Shown: positions 8,616 to 17,796, numbered from the stretch's first letter. The stretch: DNA of 64,000 nucleotides from G965212025 sp965237985 (GCA_965237985.1 OZ250161.1:1116001-1180000); one strand, 5' to 3'. Numbers and translations are program-made. Notes: generated from the sequence alone by a model not told the origin.

Positions 8616-9596
8616 TCAGTTCGAAACCTCCCTGACAACACGAAAACCCGCCAGAGAGGAACGGTTTCTCACATTTGCACGCAGGCGATACGCAGCACGC
8701 GAACGGTACGGGCCGCTGACAAAAGAACCACCACGTTGCACACCTTCCTGGCACGTCTTTTTGTCCCGGAGTTTATAGGCCGAACCGTCAGCCGGACTGC
8801 GGCGATAATTGTTCGACCAACAGTCTGCCACCCATTCTCGGGCATTACCCAACACATCATGTAGACCAAAAGGATTGGCTTCGTAGGTCCCGACAGGGGA
8901 AACCAGGAGGAACTTGTCATCACAGCTGAAAGTTTGTAATTTCGTGGTAAAAGTCGCCGCCGCCTGGGCATAGGCAGCATCCGCAACGTTTTCGTAACGG
9001 CAGGCTGCACCCGGCACGTTTCCCCAATACCAGTTTGTCTCACTGCCGCCGCGTGCCGCGTACTCCCATTCTGTTTCGCTTGGCAAACGATAGCTGAAAC
9101 CAGTTTTTTCCGTCAACCAGTCCGTGTATTCCTCGGCATCTTTTTTGCTGACACATACCACCGGGTAGGACCTCGCAGTTGAGGGGGCGGCACCGGGTAG
9201 GAGCCACGGACAGCCTGCTGCCGGGGTTTTCCCGGCCTTCGTTGCGAAATGCATGTACTCTTGGAAGGATATTTCGTTTTTGCTGACATGAAACGGAGTG
9301 CTGATGTTTGCTGTGTGCACTGGAAGCTCAAGCCGGGACCTTGCAAAATCCGGAATGGGTTGCCCTTTTTTCGACCCCATTGCAAAACTGCCGCGCGGGA
9401 TTTCAACCATTTCCGGGCAACGTGGACAATCCCGGGTTCTCGTCATCGTGGCAGCCGCTTCAGCAGCACCCGCCTTTTGCTGAAACTCGCCAGCTACGGG
9501 AATAGATGTTCCGATCGCATCCTGATGTTCGTCTGGAATATCAGCAAAAGCACAGCTGACACCGAACAGCAGGATGAAGTGGACGTGGTATCTCAC
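8616..9596 (-). CDS. secreted formylglycine-generating-enzyme-like (SUMF1) protein
   Basis: The 326-residue protein has a signal peptide (MRYHVHFILLFGVSCAFA) and, from about residue 60, a FGE-sulfatase/SUMF1 fold. Family markers in order are PEMVEIPRGSFAMGS, the EISFQEYMHFA helix, the RLPSETEWEYAARGG core, NPFGLHDVLGNAREWVAD, QRGGSFVSGPYRSRAAYR and the terminal GFRVVRE. SUMF1 domains include true formylglycine-generating enzymes but also many proteins of other function. I see no sulfatase gene nearby, so the substrate is unknown. A periplasmic or outer-membrane-associated role is inferred from the signal peptide. It lies on the same strand upstream of the nqr operon with a 300-base gap, so it may be a separate transcript. 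Confidence 0.85.
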   Translation of the reverse strand: MRYHVHFILLFGVSCAFADIPDEHQDAIGTSIPVAGEFQQKAGAAEAAATMTRTRDCPRCPEMVEIPRGSFAMGSKKGQPIPDFARSRLELPVHTANISTPFHVSKNEISFQEYMHFATKAGKTPAAGCPWLLPGAAPSTARSYPVVCVSKKDAEEYTDWLTEKTGFSYRLPSETEWEYAARGGSETNWYWGNVPGAACRYENVADAAYAQAAATFTTKLQTFSCDDKFLLVSPVGTYEANPFGLHDVLGNAREWVADCWSNNYRRSPADGSAYKLRDKKTCQEGVQRGGSFVSGPYRSRAAYRLRANVRNRSSLAGFRVVREVSN

Positions 9597-9937
9597 GACG
9601 GTTTTTTACGTTGGAACTCTATCAGCAGCAGCCGTCAGGGTGCGGGTACAACTGAATAAAACACTGACCCGCGCGGCTTTTTTGCCGTTCAGGATTGTAA
9701 TACAGGCTGCTGAAACTTCCAACTCATTACCGCCAGGGCTTCTGACTCAAACAACACATGAAACTTCAGAACATCACGCTGATTCATCCCTTTACCCCCT
9801 GACAGCAGGATGATTTATGACGCGTGGCAGGACTTCCCGTGGTGGAGGAAGTTCTTTTGCTTGCAATTCAGGCGTTTTTTTTTCAATATGACAGTATCTG
9901 AAACGCACGCATCGGCTTGTGGCCGAAGGTGTAACCA
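9597..9937. other. divergent intergenic region, no gene seen
   Basis: These 340 bases lie between two divergent genes and should hold both promoters. An imperfect inverted repeat (AGGACTTCC ... GGAAGTTCT) at about 9828-9854 is followed by TTTT and could be a weak hairpin. Nothing else is recognisable. Confidence 0.35.
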
Positions 9938-10489
9938 ATGTTAAAGCACACGCCAAATCTTATTACTGTTTTCCGCATCCTTTGTGTTCCGTTGCTGGCA
10001 ATATGGATCCTTCGCGAAAACTATTCAGCAGCCTTGTTTCTGGCAGTGGTCATGGGGTTTTCGGATGCGTGTGACGGCTTCCTTGCCAAACGTTTTGGCT
10101 GGCACAGTCGGGTGGGAGCATTACTTGACCCCGTGGCGGACAAATGCATGTTGGTTACCGCCTGCTATTCCCTGGGGCTTCTGGGTCTGGTTCCGGGCTG
10201 GCTGGTAGCAGCGATCATTGTGCGAGATCTGGTGATTCTGGGTGGCGCGGTCAGCTTCCACGTGCTTTGGGGACGCTTCGACATGGCTCCTTCAAAAGCC
10301 AGCAAAATCAACACCTGTGTGCAACTTGCCATGGTTTTTACGGTGCTTTTAAACCAAGTCCACACTTTGTGGCCATCCCTGCTGGTGGTAGTGTTTGCCG
10401 CCGCTGCCGTCACCACGTTCACGAGTGGCTGTGGATATGTGCTGACCTGGAGCGAACAGGCGTGGCGCAAGACTACGCCTGCGGCCTGA
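9938..10489 (+). CDS. CDP-alcohol phosphatidyltransferase family protein
   Basis: The 183-residue integral membrane enzyme belongs to the CDP-alcohol phosphatidyltransferase family, which joins a CDP-activated lipid to an alcohol during phospholipid synthesis. The catalytic motif runs DGFLAKRFGWHSRVGALLDP (residues 46-65) and then VADK; the spacing fits DGx2ARx8Gx3Dx3D, with Lys replacing the usual Arg, a variant found in a subfamily distinct from PgsA proper. About five hydrophobic helices are visible. A good ribosome site (GAAGGTG) lies seven bases before the ATG. The alcohol substrate cannot be told from the sequence; phosphatidylglycerophosphate synthase is one possibility. Confidence 0.85.
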   Translation: MLKHTPNLITVFRILCVPLLAIWILRENYSAALFLAVVMGFSDACDGFLAKRFGWHSRVGALLDPVADKCMLVTACYSLGLLGLVPGWLVAAIIVRDLVILGGAVSFHVLWGRFDMAPSKASKINTCVQLAMVFTVLLNQVHTLWPSLLVVVFAAAAVTTFTSGCGYVLTWSEQAWRKTTPAA

Positions 10490-11028
10490 TTGATCCCCGG
10501 CAGGCAGAACAAAACCAGAAGGCGCGAGGTCCGCACACGCATGCAGAAAACAAAGCTCTTTGTTCAGCCCCTGGCAACGTGGAAACGAAAAATCTGCTGT
10601 CCACCCACCATGCCTTGACGTGGCCTGCCTGATGTCCAAGGCATTTCCTGGTGCTGGCCACCACCATGGTTGCCCACGGGGACACAACCGGTTCGGAAAA
10701 AGTGTTTCAACTGGAATCACAACAAGCGGTCAGTAAAAATGACAGCACACAATAGTCGGCAACAGGGGGGGTGCAGCGCTTTTCTCCGCAAAAGCCACAC
10801 CCCGCACCAAGCCTGCGTCTCCCGACAAAATTTTTGGGGACCCTAGGAACAAAAGAAAAAGATTACTTTCACCGAAAGTCCTCCCGGCGACGTGAACCTC
10901 ACTTGTCTTTATTGCTTTTTTTGGCATAATAACGATCTTGGAATGGCTACCTCCTGGCCGACTTCAGTTCAGAAATTTCCACTCGTCACAAACGTTTTTT
11001 TTGTGCTTTTCTGGCTTGCGTTCATTAA
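10490..11028. other. 540-base non-coding stretch before pyrB
   Basis: No conserved peptide was recognised on either strand and no tRNA-like fold was seen. The right end holds a likely promoter for pyrB (listed separately) and T-rich tracts. Confidence 0.4.
10903..10930 (+). promoter_or_regulatory. probable sigma-70 promoter upstream of pyrB
   Basis: A -35 element TTGTCT (10903-10908) and a -10 element CATAAT (10925-10930) are separated by 16 bases, within a locally AT-rich stretch. The pyrB start is about 100 bases downstream, leaving room for a leader. Confidence 0.5.
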
Positions 11029-12011
11029 ATGAACAACGAGGGAAGACACTTTCTGGCTATCCGGGATTTAAAGCGACAGGCGCTGCTGAACCTTCTCGAT
11101 CTGGCCGGAACATTCATGCGCGGCAACGGTAAATCATTAAAAAAAGTGCCGCTGTTGCGCGGCAAGACCGTGGTGAATCTTTTTTCGAATCCAGTACCCG
11201 TACGCGCACTACTTTCGAAATCGCAGCTCGGCAACTTTCCGCCGATGTCCTGAACTTCAACATTGAAAGTGCTGCTGTGCAGAAGGGCGAGACTCTGCTT
11301 GACACCTTGAAAACCCTTCAGGCCATGGGAGCGGGAATGTTTATTGTTCGCCATCACGACAGTGGTGCAGCCAATTTTATTGCCAACAATGTGGCAGAAC
11401 ATGTTTGCGTAATCAACGCTGGCGATGGCCGTCACGCGCATCCGACACAGGCCCTTCTGGACATGTATACCATCCGCAAACACAAAGGCGATTTTTCCGG
11501 CTTGCGGGTCGCCATTGTCGGAGACATTCTCCACTCGCGTGTCGCGCGCTCGGAACTCTGGGCACTGCACACTCTAGGAGTAAAGGAAATCCGTTTGATT
11601 GCCCCGCGAACGCTGACCTCCTCTGTCCCCAATGCTTTTGTTGCGAAAGTTTTTGAAAACATGGAAGACGGCTTGCCAGGAGTGGATGTCGTGATCATAT
11701 TAAGACTACAGAAAGAACGCATGAACGGGGCGTTCATTCCCAGCGAAGAAGAGTATTACCGACGCTACGGCGTTACGACAGAACGATTGAAATGTATTGC
11801 TCCGGACGGCATTGTCATGCACCCGGGACCAATCAATCGTGGCGTGGAAATCAGTTCCGAAGTCGCGGACGGAGAACGTTCCGTCATCCTCGAACAAATC
11901 ACTTATGGCGTAGCGGTGCGCATGGCGGTCATTTCCTCGGCGTTTGGCATCGCGGCACGCCAGGCAAAAGTGAGAAACGACCAGAGTCGCCGCACAACGA
12001 GCGGTAAATAA
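11029..12011 (+). CDS. pyrB: aspartate carbamoyltransferase catalytic subunit, with apparent one-base frameshift
   Basis: PyrB condenses carbamoyl phosphate with aspartate in pyrimidine synthesis. Reading from ATG 11029 gives MNNEGRHFLAIRDLKRQALL and, later, KKVPLLRGKTVVNLF, as in the family. The frame is then lost at a run of six T residues (11180-11185) and stops at 11251-11253. Adding one T restores the carbamoyl-phosphate motif FESSTRTRTTFE and reading continues in the frame that ends at 12011. That part contains VRHHDSGAANF, INAGDGRHAHPTQALLDM, VGDILHSRVARS and MHPGPINRGVEI, all intact. The rest of the gene shows no decay. The frameshift could therefore be a sequencing error, a very recent mutation, or a site of polymerase slippage. 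The gene starts a cluster with pyrC' and a pyrK-like gene. Confidence 0.8.
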
Positions 12012-12028
12012 CCCCTGTTTTTGACACT

Positions 12029-13342
12029 TTGGGACCCTCTCACATTTTGATTAGACAGGCCAGGGTAATAGACCCGGGCAGCGGATATGACCAGGTTGCT
12101 GATGTACTCATCTGCAATGGACGCATCCAGGACATTGGAGAAATTGAAGCGGCCTCCGACTATGAGGTGGTCGAAGCTGAAGGGCTGCTGGCCATTCCGG
12201 GTATCGTTGACCTGGCAGTTCATTCCCGCGACTTCGGGCACGCTTTCAAAGCCACCATCGCTTCCGAAACCCATGCCGCACTCGCCTCCGGGATCACAAC
12301 TTTCTGTTGCCCCCCGAACACCGAGCCGGTGACGGATTCCCCGGCGACCGTGCGCCTGATACAGGAACGCGCCCACCAGGCTGGCAATTGCCACATAAAA
12401 GTCATTGGCGCGCTCAGCGAGCAGCTTGGTGGGGAAAAACTCAGCAATATGGCAGCTCTGGCGGAAAACGGTTGCGTCGGAGTCAGTAACATGATGGCAC
12501 CGTTCAGTAGCACAGCTTTTTTGAAACGGGCTTTGGAGTATGCCGCCGGGTTGAAGCTCACGGTGTTTTTTCATCCTTTTGACCAAGCACTGGCAAACGG
12601 AGGTTGTGCCCATGACGGAGTGTTTGCTGCTCGTTGCGGTTTGAGCGGGATTTCCCATTCCGTGGAAACGGCGGCTCTTGCACACTGTATTGAACTGGTC
12701 AAAGAAACCGAAGTGCGCATCCATTTTTGCCGACTGGCGTCAGCGCGGTCCATTACGTTGCTGAACCAGGCCCGCGAACTGGGATTGAATGTATCAGCGG
12801 ACGTTGCCGCACACCAACTGGTATGGAATGAAGAAAAAGTGGAATCCTTCGATCCGAACTTCCATTTGTTGCCGCCGTTGCGTGGCGAGAGCGATCAGAA
12901 GGCTTTGCAGCAGGCGGTGGCCAACAGCGCAATATCCACCATTTGTTCCGACCACCAGCCCCATGAGCTGGGAGCAAAACTGTCACCTTTCCCTTCCTCC
13001 GCCACCGGTATTTCCACATTGGAAACTCTGTTGCCAATGTGCCTGAAGCTGGTAGAAGAACAGGGTTTGCCGATGCGCTCGATATTATCAGCCATCACGT
13101 ATAACCCGGCCCAAATTCTGAATCTGGATTGTGGAAGACTCTGTGCCGGAGCACCTGCGGACCTCTGCCTGTTCGACCCGAATTATTCCTGGACAGTGAA
13201 TAAAAACAACTGGTTCAGCAAGGGCGAAAATACGCCCTTCTGGGGAAAAACTCTGAAGGGGAGAGTCGCCGTCACATTCGTTGACGGACGGCTGGCATAC
13301 AAAGCCCGGTTTTTCAACAGCAGGAACCACAAACATAGCTGA
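12029..13342 (+). CDS. pyrC: dihydroorotase-like protein, probably non-catalytic (PyrC')
   Basis: The 437-residue protein has the amidohydrolase fold of dihydroorotase, but the first metal-binding motif reads DLAVHSRDFG where an active enzyme has an HxH pair. One His is replaced by Ala. This is the situation in Pseudomonas-type PyrC', which follows pyrB and is needed for assembly of the aspartate carbamoyltransferase complex rather than for catalysis; the position right after pyrB fits. Other family segments are present (CPPNTEPVTDSPATVRLI, ICSDHQPHELGAK, the AITYNPAQIL region). It starts at TTG 12029; a further TTG at 12047 is also possible. An active dihydroorotase would have to be encoded elsewhere. 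Confidence 0.85.
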   Translation: MGPSHILIRQARVIDPGSGYDQVADVLICNGRIQDIGEIEAASDYEVVEAEGLLAIPGIVDLAVHSRDFGHAFKATIASETHAALASGITTFCCPPNTEPVTDSPATVRLIQERAHQAGNCHIKVIGALSEQLGGEKLSNMAALAENGCVGVSNMMAPFSSTAFLKRALEYAAGLKLTVFFHPFDQALANGGCAHDGVFAARCGLSGISHSVETAALAHCIELVKETEVRIHFCRLASARSITLLNQARELGLNVSADVAAHQLVWNEEKVESFDPNFHLLPPLRGESDQKALQQAVANSAISTICSDHQPHELGAKLSPFPSSATGISTLETLLPMCLKLVEEQGLPMRSILSAITYNPAQILNLDCGRLCAGAPADLCLFDPNYSWTVNKNNWFSKGENTPFWGKTLKGRVAVTFVDGRLAYKARFFNSRNHKHS

Positions 13343-14219
13343 CAGAGACGGCAACATTGTCCGGGAAAACGCACGCGTTGTTTCCGTGAAAGGCTTTGCA
13401 CAAGGGCAATATTTGCTGCGCCTTGAGTCTCCATGGTGTGCCAGAAAAGCAAAACCAGGGCACTTTGTGGCGTTGAAGTGTGCGGAACACCTGCTGCTCC
13501 TGCGGCCCTATTCAATCATGCAGGCAGATCCTGAAAACGGCCAGATTGAAATCTATTTCCAGCGGGTCGGCAAAGGCAGCAACGCCTTGTCCCAAAAAAC
13601 AACCGGTGACACTGTGCAGTGCCTCGGCCCGATTGGCAATGGTTTTGGCACGGCAGGCGATGATGACCTCCCACTTTTGCTTGGCGGTGGAGTCGGCATG
13701 CCTCCCATACTGTTCCTTGCCCATGCCTTGATGCTTGCAGGGCGCATTCCCGCCCTGGTATTGCTCGGCTCTGAGCGTCCCATGCCCTTCCCTGTGTGTT
13801 TCAGCAACCTGGAAACCCTCGGGCTGCCACAAGAATGCAACACAACGCTGCATCTTCTGGAAAAGGAAAATATCCCGGCACGGTTGTGTACGGGCCGTGA
13901 AACACCCGGCTACTACAGGGGAACGGCTGTCGCTGCCGCCGACCTCTGGTTGCGCAAGCTAAGCTCGGAAACCGTCCCCAAAGTCATAATTTACGGATGC
14001 GGGCCGGAACCCATGCTCAAAGCCGTCGCTGCGCTTGCCTGTCGCTATCGGCTACGCTGCGAACTGTGCGTGGAAGAGCACATGGCGTGTTGCGTCGGAG
14101 GCTGTGCCGGTTGTGCGATTCCAATTTTTGAAAATGACCGAATTGCCCTGCGCCGGGTATGCGTGGACGGACCCGTGTTTCCCGCTCAGGCAGTATATTT
14201 TGACCAGACGCTTGAATAA
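13281..14219 (+). CDS. dihydroorotate dehydrogenase electron-transfer subunit-like protein (PyrK family)
   Basis: The 312-codon frame encodes a ferredoxin-reductase-type protein with an FAD-binding motif (LRPYSIMQ), an NAD-binding core (PLLLGGGVGMPPILFLAHAL), IIYGCGPEPML, and a C-terminal 2Fe-2S motif with four cysteines in EEHMACCVGGCAGCAI and RRVCVDGPVF. This is the architecture of PyrK, which in PyrDB-type enzymes passes electrons from dihydroorotate to NAD. No pyrD is adjacent. The TTG at 13281 overlaps pyrC' by 62 bases; homology begins only around 13355, and no ATG or GTG exists between, so the true start is uncertain. It overlaps yggS by eight bases. Confidence 0.75.
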   Translation: MTDGWHTKPGFSTAGTTNIADRDGNIVRENARVVSVKGFAQGQYLLRLESPWCARKAKPGHFVALKCAEHLLLLRPYSIMQADPENGQIEIYFQRVGKGSNALSQKTTGDTVQCLGPIGNGFGTAGDDDLPLLLGGGVGMPPILFLAHALMLAGRIPALVLLGSERPMPFPVCFSNLETLGLPQECNTTLHLLEKENIPARLCTGRETPGYYRGTAVAAADLWLRKLSSETVPKVIIYGCGPEPMLKAVAALACRYRLRCELCVEEHMACCVGGCAGCAIPIFENDRIALRRVCVDGPVFPAQAVYFDQTLE

Positions 14220-14898
14220 CGGGAACATTGAGAGCAGGCTTGCCATACTTCTTGACGAGATACGCCGGGTGGAAAAAGAATGCGGCCGTAAAGCCCATGG
14301 TGTGCACCTGCTTGCCATCAGCAAAGCACGCACGGTCGAGGAAATTTGTGCGGCATATAAAGCGGGTCAGCTCGCTTTCGGGGAGAGCTATGTACAAGAA
14401 GCTTTACCGAAAATACTGGCACCTGAACTGGACCTGATTGAATGGCATTTTGTTGGCCCCATGCAAAGCAACAAAGCAGCAAAAATCGCCCAGCACTTTT
14501 CTTGGGCACACAGCCTGGAACGCATGAAAATCGCCGAGCGCCTGGATCAAAACAGAGCTGCAAGCGCACCGCCCCTGAATGTGTGCGTGCAAGTCAACAT
14601 CAGTGGTGAAAAAACCAAGTCCGGTGTCCCGAAAAACGAAGTCGGCGCCATGCTTGAAGCAGTGGCACAGTTGCCGCAACTAAGGTTGCGCGGATTGATG
14701 ACCATCCCGAAAAAACAACAGGATGAAACTTGGGAACGGGTGGCATTTGCGGAATTGAACGCCCTGTATCAAGAATTGCGAAATGACTTTTCCCTGGACA
14801 CACTTTCCATGGGCATGAGTGGCGATTATCCTTCGGCAATTGCTGAAGGGGCAACCATCGTGCGCATTGGTACCGCTTTGTTCGGGGCCAGAAAATAG
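14212..14898 (+). CDS. yggS: YggS family pyridoxal-phosphate homeostasis protein
   Basis: The 228-residue protein binds pyridoxal 5'-phosphate and belongs to the YggS/PROSC family, which maintains B6 and amino-acid balance. It shows the PLP-lysine region LLAISKART, FGESYVQEALPK, WHFVGPMQSNKAAKI, VNISGEKTKSGV and the phosphate-binding end SMGMSGDYPSAIAEGATIVR. The frame is open further left, but a TTG at 14212 overlapping the preceding stop gives the expected family N-terminus (about 15 residues before IRRVEKECG). The gene is therefore coupled to the pyrK-like gene. Confidence 0.88.
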   Translation: MNNGNIESRLAILLDEIRRVEKECGRKAHGVHLLAISKARTVEEICAAYKAGQLAFGESYVQEALPKILAPELDLIEWHFVGPMQSNKAAKIAQHFSWAHSLERMKIAERLDQNRAASAPPLNVCVQVNISGEKTKSGVPKNEVGAMLEAVAQLPQLRLRGLMTIPKKQQDETWERVAFAELNALYQELRNDFSLDTLSMGMSGDYPSAIAEGATIVRIGTALFGARK

Positions 14899-15229
14899 CT
14901 GGAATGGTCTATTGAAAATCGTATCTGGCTGCTGATCTTGACCGGTTGCCAATTTTCCGACCCGCTTCTCCCGACAGGCAAAGCACAGCGTACGTAAGCC
15001 CATGATCTCCATTGTGTCTGTCCGCCATAAACCAAAGTGGATTGCCAGGTCTGGGGTTGTCAAGGCAAGGTGAAAAAATCCGCTCCCGGCAGAAGAGAAA
15101 CAGCGGACATGACCATCTTGGTCATACAACAATAATGAGTGAAATACTTTCAATTCACCACAATATCCTTATACTATCCGAGCAAGTGAACCATAGGGTT
15201 CTGCGACCGAATACAGGAGTAATGAAAAA
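14899..15229. other. intergenic region upstream of rpoH
   Basis: No gene was recognised in these 331 bases. A short segment near 15093-15130 (GCGGACATGA ... TTGGTCATACA) resembles one near 16396-16423, on the other side of rpoH, so a small dispersed repeat may flank rpoH. The right end holds the rpoH promoter. Confidence 0.35.
15148..15175 (+). promoter_or_regulatory. probable rpoH promoter
   Basis: The elements TTTCAA (15148-15153) and TATACT (15170-15175) are 16 bases apart and lie about 55 bases before the rpoH start. The -10 is close to consensus and the -35 is weak. Confidence 0.4.
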
Positions 15230-16099
15230 ATGTTGGCTGGAACGACTGGACACGAACTGGTACCACGCGTTGGAAGCCTCGAAGCGTACATGGGCGCTGT
15301 GGCGCGTATCCCCGTCCTTGAGCCTGAACAGGAAAAGACCTTGGCGTTACGCTATTGCGAACACAAAGACGTGGAAGCGGCACGCCGACTGGTACTTCAT
15401 AATTTACGCTTCGTGGTCAAAGTGGCACAAGGGTACAAGGGTTACGGGCTGCAACTTTCCGATTTGATTCAGGAAGGAAACGTCGGGCTCATGAAAGCTG
15501 TCAAACGCTTTGATCCAAAACACAATGTGCGGCTGATTTCCTTTGCGGTGTACTGGATCAGGTCTGAAATCTGTGACTTCATTATTCGCAACTGGCGTAT
15601 CGTGAAAACAGCCACTACCAAAGCGCAGCGCAAGCTGTTTTTTAACTTGCGCGGCATGCGTGACAAACTCGGCTTTCTCAGTGACCGCGAGGCAACCGAT
15701 ATTGCCAACAAGCTGCACGTGGCTTCAGAAGACGTCAAGGAAATGGATCAGCGTCTGCATGGCGTAGACAAAAGTTTCGAGAAACCTGAAAATTCTGGTG
15801 AAGATTCCGGCCCGGCACCAATGGATTATTTGTCAGACGGGCGTTTTGATCCGATTGCGCAGGTAGAACAGGCAGACGAACACGCGGTCCGTGTAAAAGC
15901 GTTGAACATGGCGCTTAAAAGTTTGGACGAACGCAGTGTTGAAATCGTCAAACGGCGCTGGCTTTCAAACAAAAAAACAACCTTCAGAGAACTTGCCAAA
16001 GAATTTGGCGTGTCCACTGAACGCGTACGACAAATTGAAGTCAGGGCTTTGGCGAAACTGAAAGATCACTTATCGCCTTTCCGTGCTGCGCAAGCCTGA
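15230..16099 (+). CDS. rpoH: RNA polymerase heat-shock sigma factor RpoH (sigma-32)
   Basis: The 289-residue sigma factor has all family regions: region 2 with DLIQEGNVGLMKAVKRFDP and RLISFAVYWIRSEI, the RpoH-box QRKLFFNLR that distinguishes sigma-32, and region 4.2 ELAKEFGVSTERVRQIEVRA. It directs transcription of chaperone and protease genes during heat or folding stress. The start at 15230 has GGAGT ten bases upstream; an ATG at 15222 in another frame is too close to that site. In many gammaproteobacteria ftsX precedes rpoH, but here it does not. Confidence 0.96.
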   Translation: MLAGTTGHELVPRVGSLEAYMGAVARIPVLEPEQEKTLALRYCEHKDVEAARRLVLHNLRFVVKVAQGYKGYGLQLSDLIQEGNVGLMKAVKRFDPKHNVRLISFAVYWIRSEICDFIIRNWRIVKTATTKAQRKLFFNLRGMRDKLGFLSDREATDIANKLHVASEDVKEMDQRLHGVDKSFEKPENSGEDSGPAPMDYLSDGRFDPIAQVEQADEHAVRVKALNMALKSLDERSVEIVKRRWLSNKKTTFRELAKEFGVSTERVRQIEVRALAKLKDHLSPFRAAQA

Positions 16100-16528
16100 A
16101 AAGCAGTAAAAACACAAACCGGGACCCTGGAATTTGTCTGGGCTCCTGTGGTTCTGCTCATTTTTCATCCACAAACGGAAAGTAACTTCGATGATTCACC
16201 ATGTTGTGTTCTGAACAATCCCACGAGGATGGAATCTGCGGTTGGCAACCAAGTCTTCCCGACGATGGTCTCGAAGATCCTGCGGAGTGTTCGCTGACAC
16301 TCGCTCATGAACCATCCCGCTGGGTTCAGTTGATTTTCGTACCCCTTGCTTCCTCTTGAATAAAAGGTCCCGGGGAGGAAGTCATGAGCGTAAAACGCGG
16401 ACATGAACGTTGGTCATACAGGGAGGAACGTGCCACTAACATTTCTTCGACGCAGTGTTATAATCACCGAACTTCGCTGACTTCTGTTGTTGCAGAGTGC
16501 CCGTTTCTTCTGCATTGTTTGAGTTTTT
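16100..16528. other. 429-base non-coding stretch between rpoH and lpxC
   Basis: I see no recognised gene on either strand. The pair AGCAG / CTGCT flanking the first 50 bases, before a short T run, might be an rpoH terminator, but the stem is too short to call. Confidence 0.35.
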
Positions 16529-17449
16529 ATGTTCCAGCATACACTGAGGAATTTTATTACCGCAACCGGTATTGGTCTGCACACGGGCGAGAAAATTCTG
16601 CTTACTTTGAGGCCGGCCCCGGTGGGCACTGGAATCGTTTTTCGACGGACGGATTTAAGTCCTGCGGTCGTGATACCGGCTCACCCCGGGCGCGTAGTTG
16701 ACACGACTTTGTCAACGACGCTAGGGGAAGGTCGGGCGAAAGTGGCAACTGTTGAGCATCTGATGTCAGCCACTTTGGGGTTGGGTGTCGACAACATGTA
16801 TGTGGATGTCGATGCCGGGGAGGTCCCGGTCATGGATGGCAGTGCCAATACCTTTGTATTTTTACTCCAGTCGGCAGGCATTGTGCGCCAGAATGCCGTC
16901 AAGCAGTTCATCAGGATCAAGAAGGAACTTGCGGTTGTCGATGGCGATAAATGGGTGCGTGTTTCCCCACACAATGGGTTTCGCTTCGCTTTTGAAATTG
17001 ATTTCGAACACCCGGTGATTAAAAAACATCCCACAACTATTGATCTTGAGCTTTCTAAAACTGTTTTCATTAAAGAAATCAGCCGCTCACGGACTTTCGG
17101 GTTTTCCAAGGACTACGAGCGATTGCGCAGTTGTGGTCTGGCACGGGGTGGCAGCCTTGCCAATGCCATAGTCCTTGATGAGCACCGCGTTCTGAATGAA
17201 GGTGGTCTTCGCCACGAAGGCGAGTTCGTGCGTCACAAAGTTCTGGATTTGATCGGCGATGTTTCCCTGATGCCGTTCACGCCCATTGGCATGTTCGAGG
17301 GGTGCAAGTCAGGGCATGCACTGAACAACGAGTTGCTGTGCAAGTTGCTGGAAAGAGCGGATGCCTGGGAACCGGTCGCTCCTGAGGAATATGCCAGGCT
17401 GGAAAAGAGAAAGAGTATTTTTACTGGAAAGGGTCTGCTGGAACACTGA
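16529..17449 (+). CDS. lpxC: UDP-3-O-acyl-N-acetylglucosamine deacetylase
   Basis: LpxC catalyses the committed step of lipid A synthesis, a zinc-dependent deacetylation, so the cell makes lipopolysaccharide. The 306-residue protein has the family markers TGIGLHTGEKI, the zinc-ligand segment VEHLMSATLGLGVDN, EVPVMDGSA, SRSRTFGF and the second metal site HKVLDLIGD. Length is normal. It is followed by antisense dciA, the M23 peptidase and secA, an order familiar from Pseudomonas-like gammaproteobacteria; the usual ftsZ neighbour is absent on the left. Confidence 0.97.
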   Translation: MFQHTLRNFITATGIGLHTGEKILLTLRPAPVGTGIVFRRTDLSPAVVIPAHPGRVVDTTLSTTLGEGRAKVATVEHLMSATLGLGVDNMYVDVDAGEVPVMDGSANTFVFLLQSAGIVRQNAVKQFIRIKKELAVVDGDKWVRVSPHNGFRFAFEIDFEHPVIKKHPTTIDLELSKTVFIKEISRSRTFGFSKDYERLRSCGLARGGSLANAIVLDEHRVLNEGGLRHEGEFVRHKVLDLIGDVSLMPFTPIGMFEGCKSGHALNNELLCKLLERADAWEPVAPEEYARLEKRKSIFTGKGLLEH

Positions 17450-17466
17450 GCGACAGCAAGTGTTGC

Positions 17467-17796
17467 TCAAAATTTTAGCCGCCTGCTGTCGTGGGGTCTT
17501 ATGTGAGCAGGGGTTGATACACAGACGAGGACGCGCAGTTTTTTGAAGCGGTTCCCGGAACTGGCGAACTCCATGTTCAGTTGTTTCAGAATTTCCCTTT
17601 GCTGGAAGTGGATGTCGGTCGCATAACTGGAATGGCTGGTGACGACAGTGACTGAGTCGCCTCCGAAGTCACTGACCCAGAAGTGTTCTGCAATTTTAGA
17701 CGCCAGACACGCTTTGCCGCTTTCCGTCATCCTGTCAAGCATCTGGGATCGATATTTGATGCGGTCGTCAAGAAGAACGTTTAATGACTTGAACAT
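17467..17796 (-). CDS. dciA: DciA-like (DUF721) replicative helicase-associated protein
   Basis: This 109-residue minus-strand protein lies between lpxC and the M23 peptidase, the place where a DUF721 gene sits in many gammaproteobacteria. It carries the family's KH-like core: SVTVVTSHSSYATDIHFQQR, then ILKQLN and the strand LRVLVCVSTP. DciA is the ancestral loader or operator of the DnaB helicase in bacteria that lack DnaC. The sequence is short, and the C-terminal tail (RPHDSRRLKF) ends soon after the core. Position and motif pattern together make this call fairly firm, although identity to any one homologue cannot be measured here. Confidence 0.7.
   Translation of the reverse strand: MFKSLNVLLDDRIKYRSQMLDRMTESGKACLASKIAEHFWVSDFGGDSVTVVTSHSSYATDIHFQQREILKQLNMEFASSGNRFKKLRVLVCVSTPAHIRPHDSRRLKF

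Noticed and set aside
14680..15153. Minus-strand frame of 157 codons overlapping yggS and the rpoH upstream region
   Set aside because: Half of it is the shadow of yggS, and the rest shows no recognisable family.
15222..15467. ATG 15222 frame overlapping the rpoH start
   Set aside because: The ribosome site is only about three bases from this ATG, and the frame is a shadow of rpoH with no homology.
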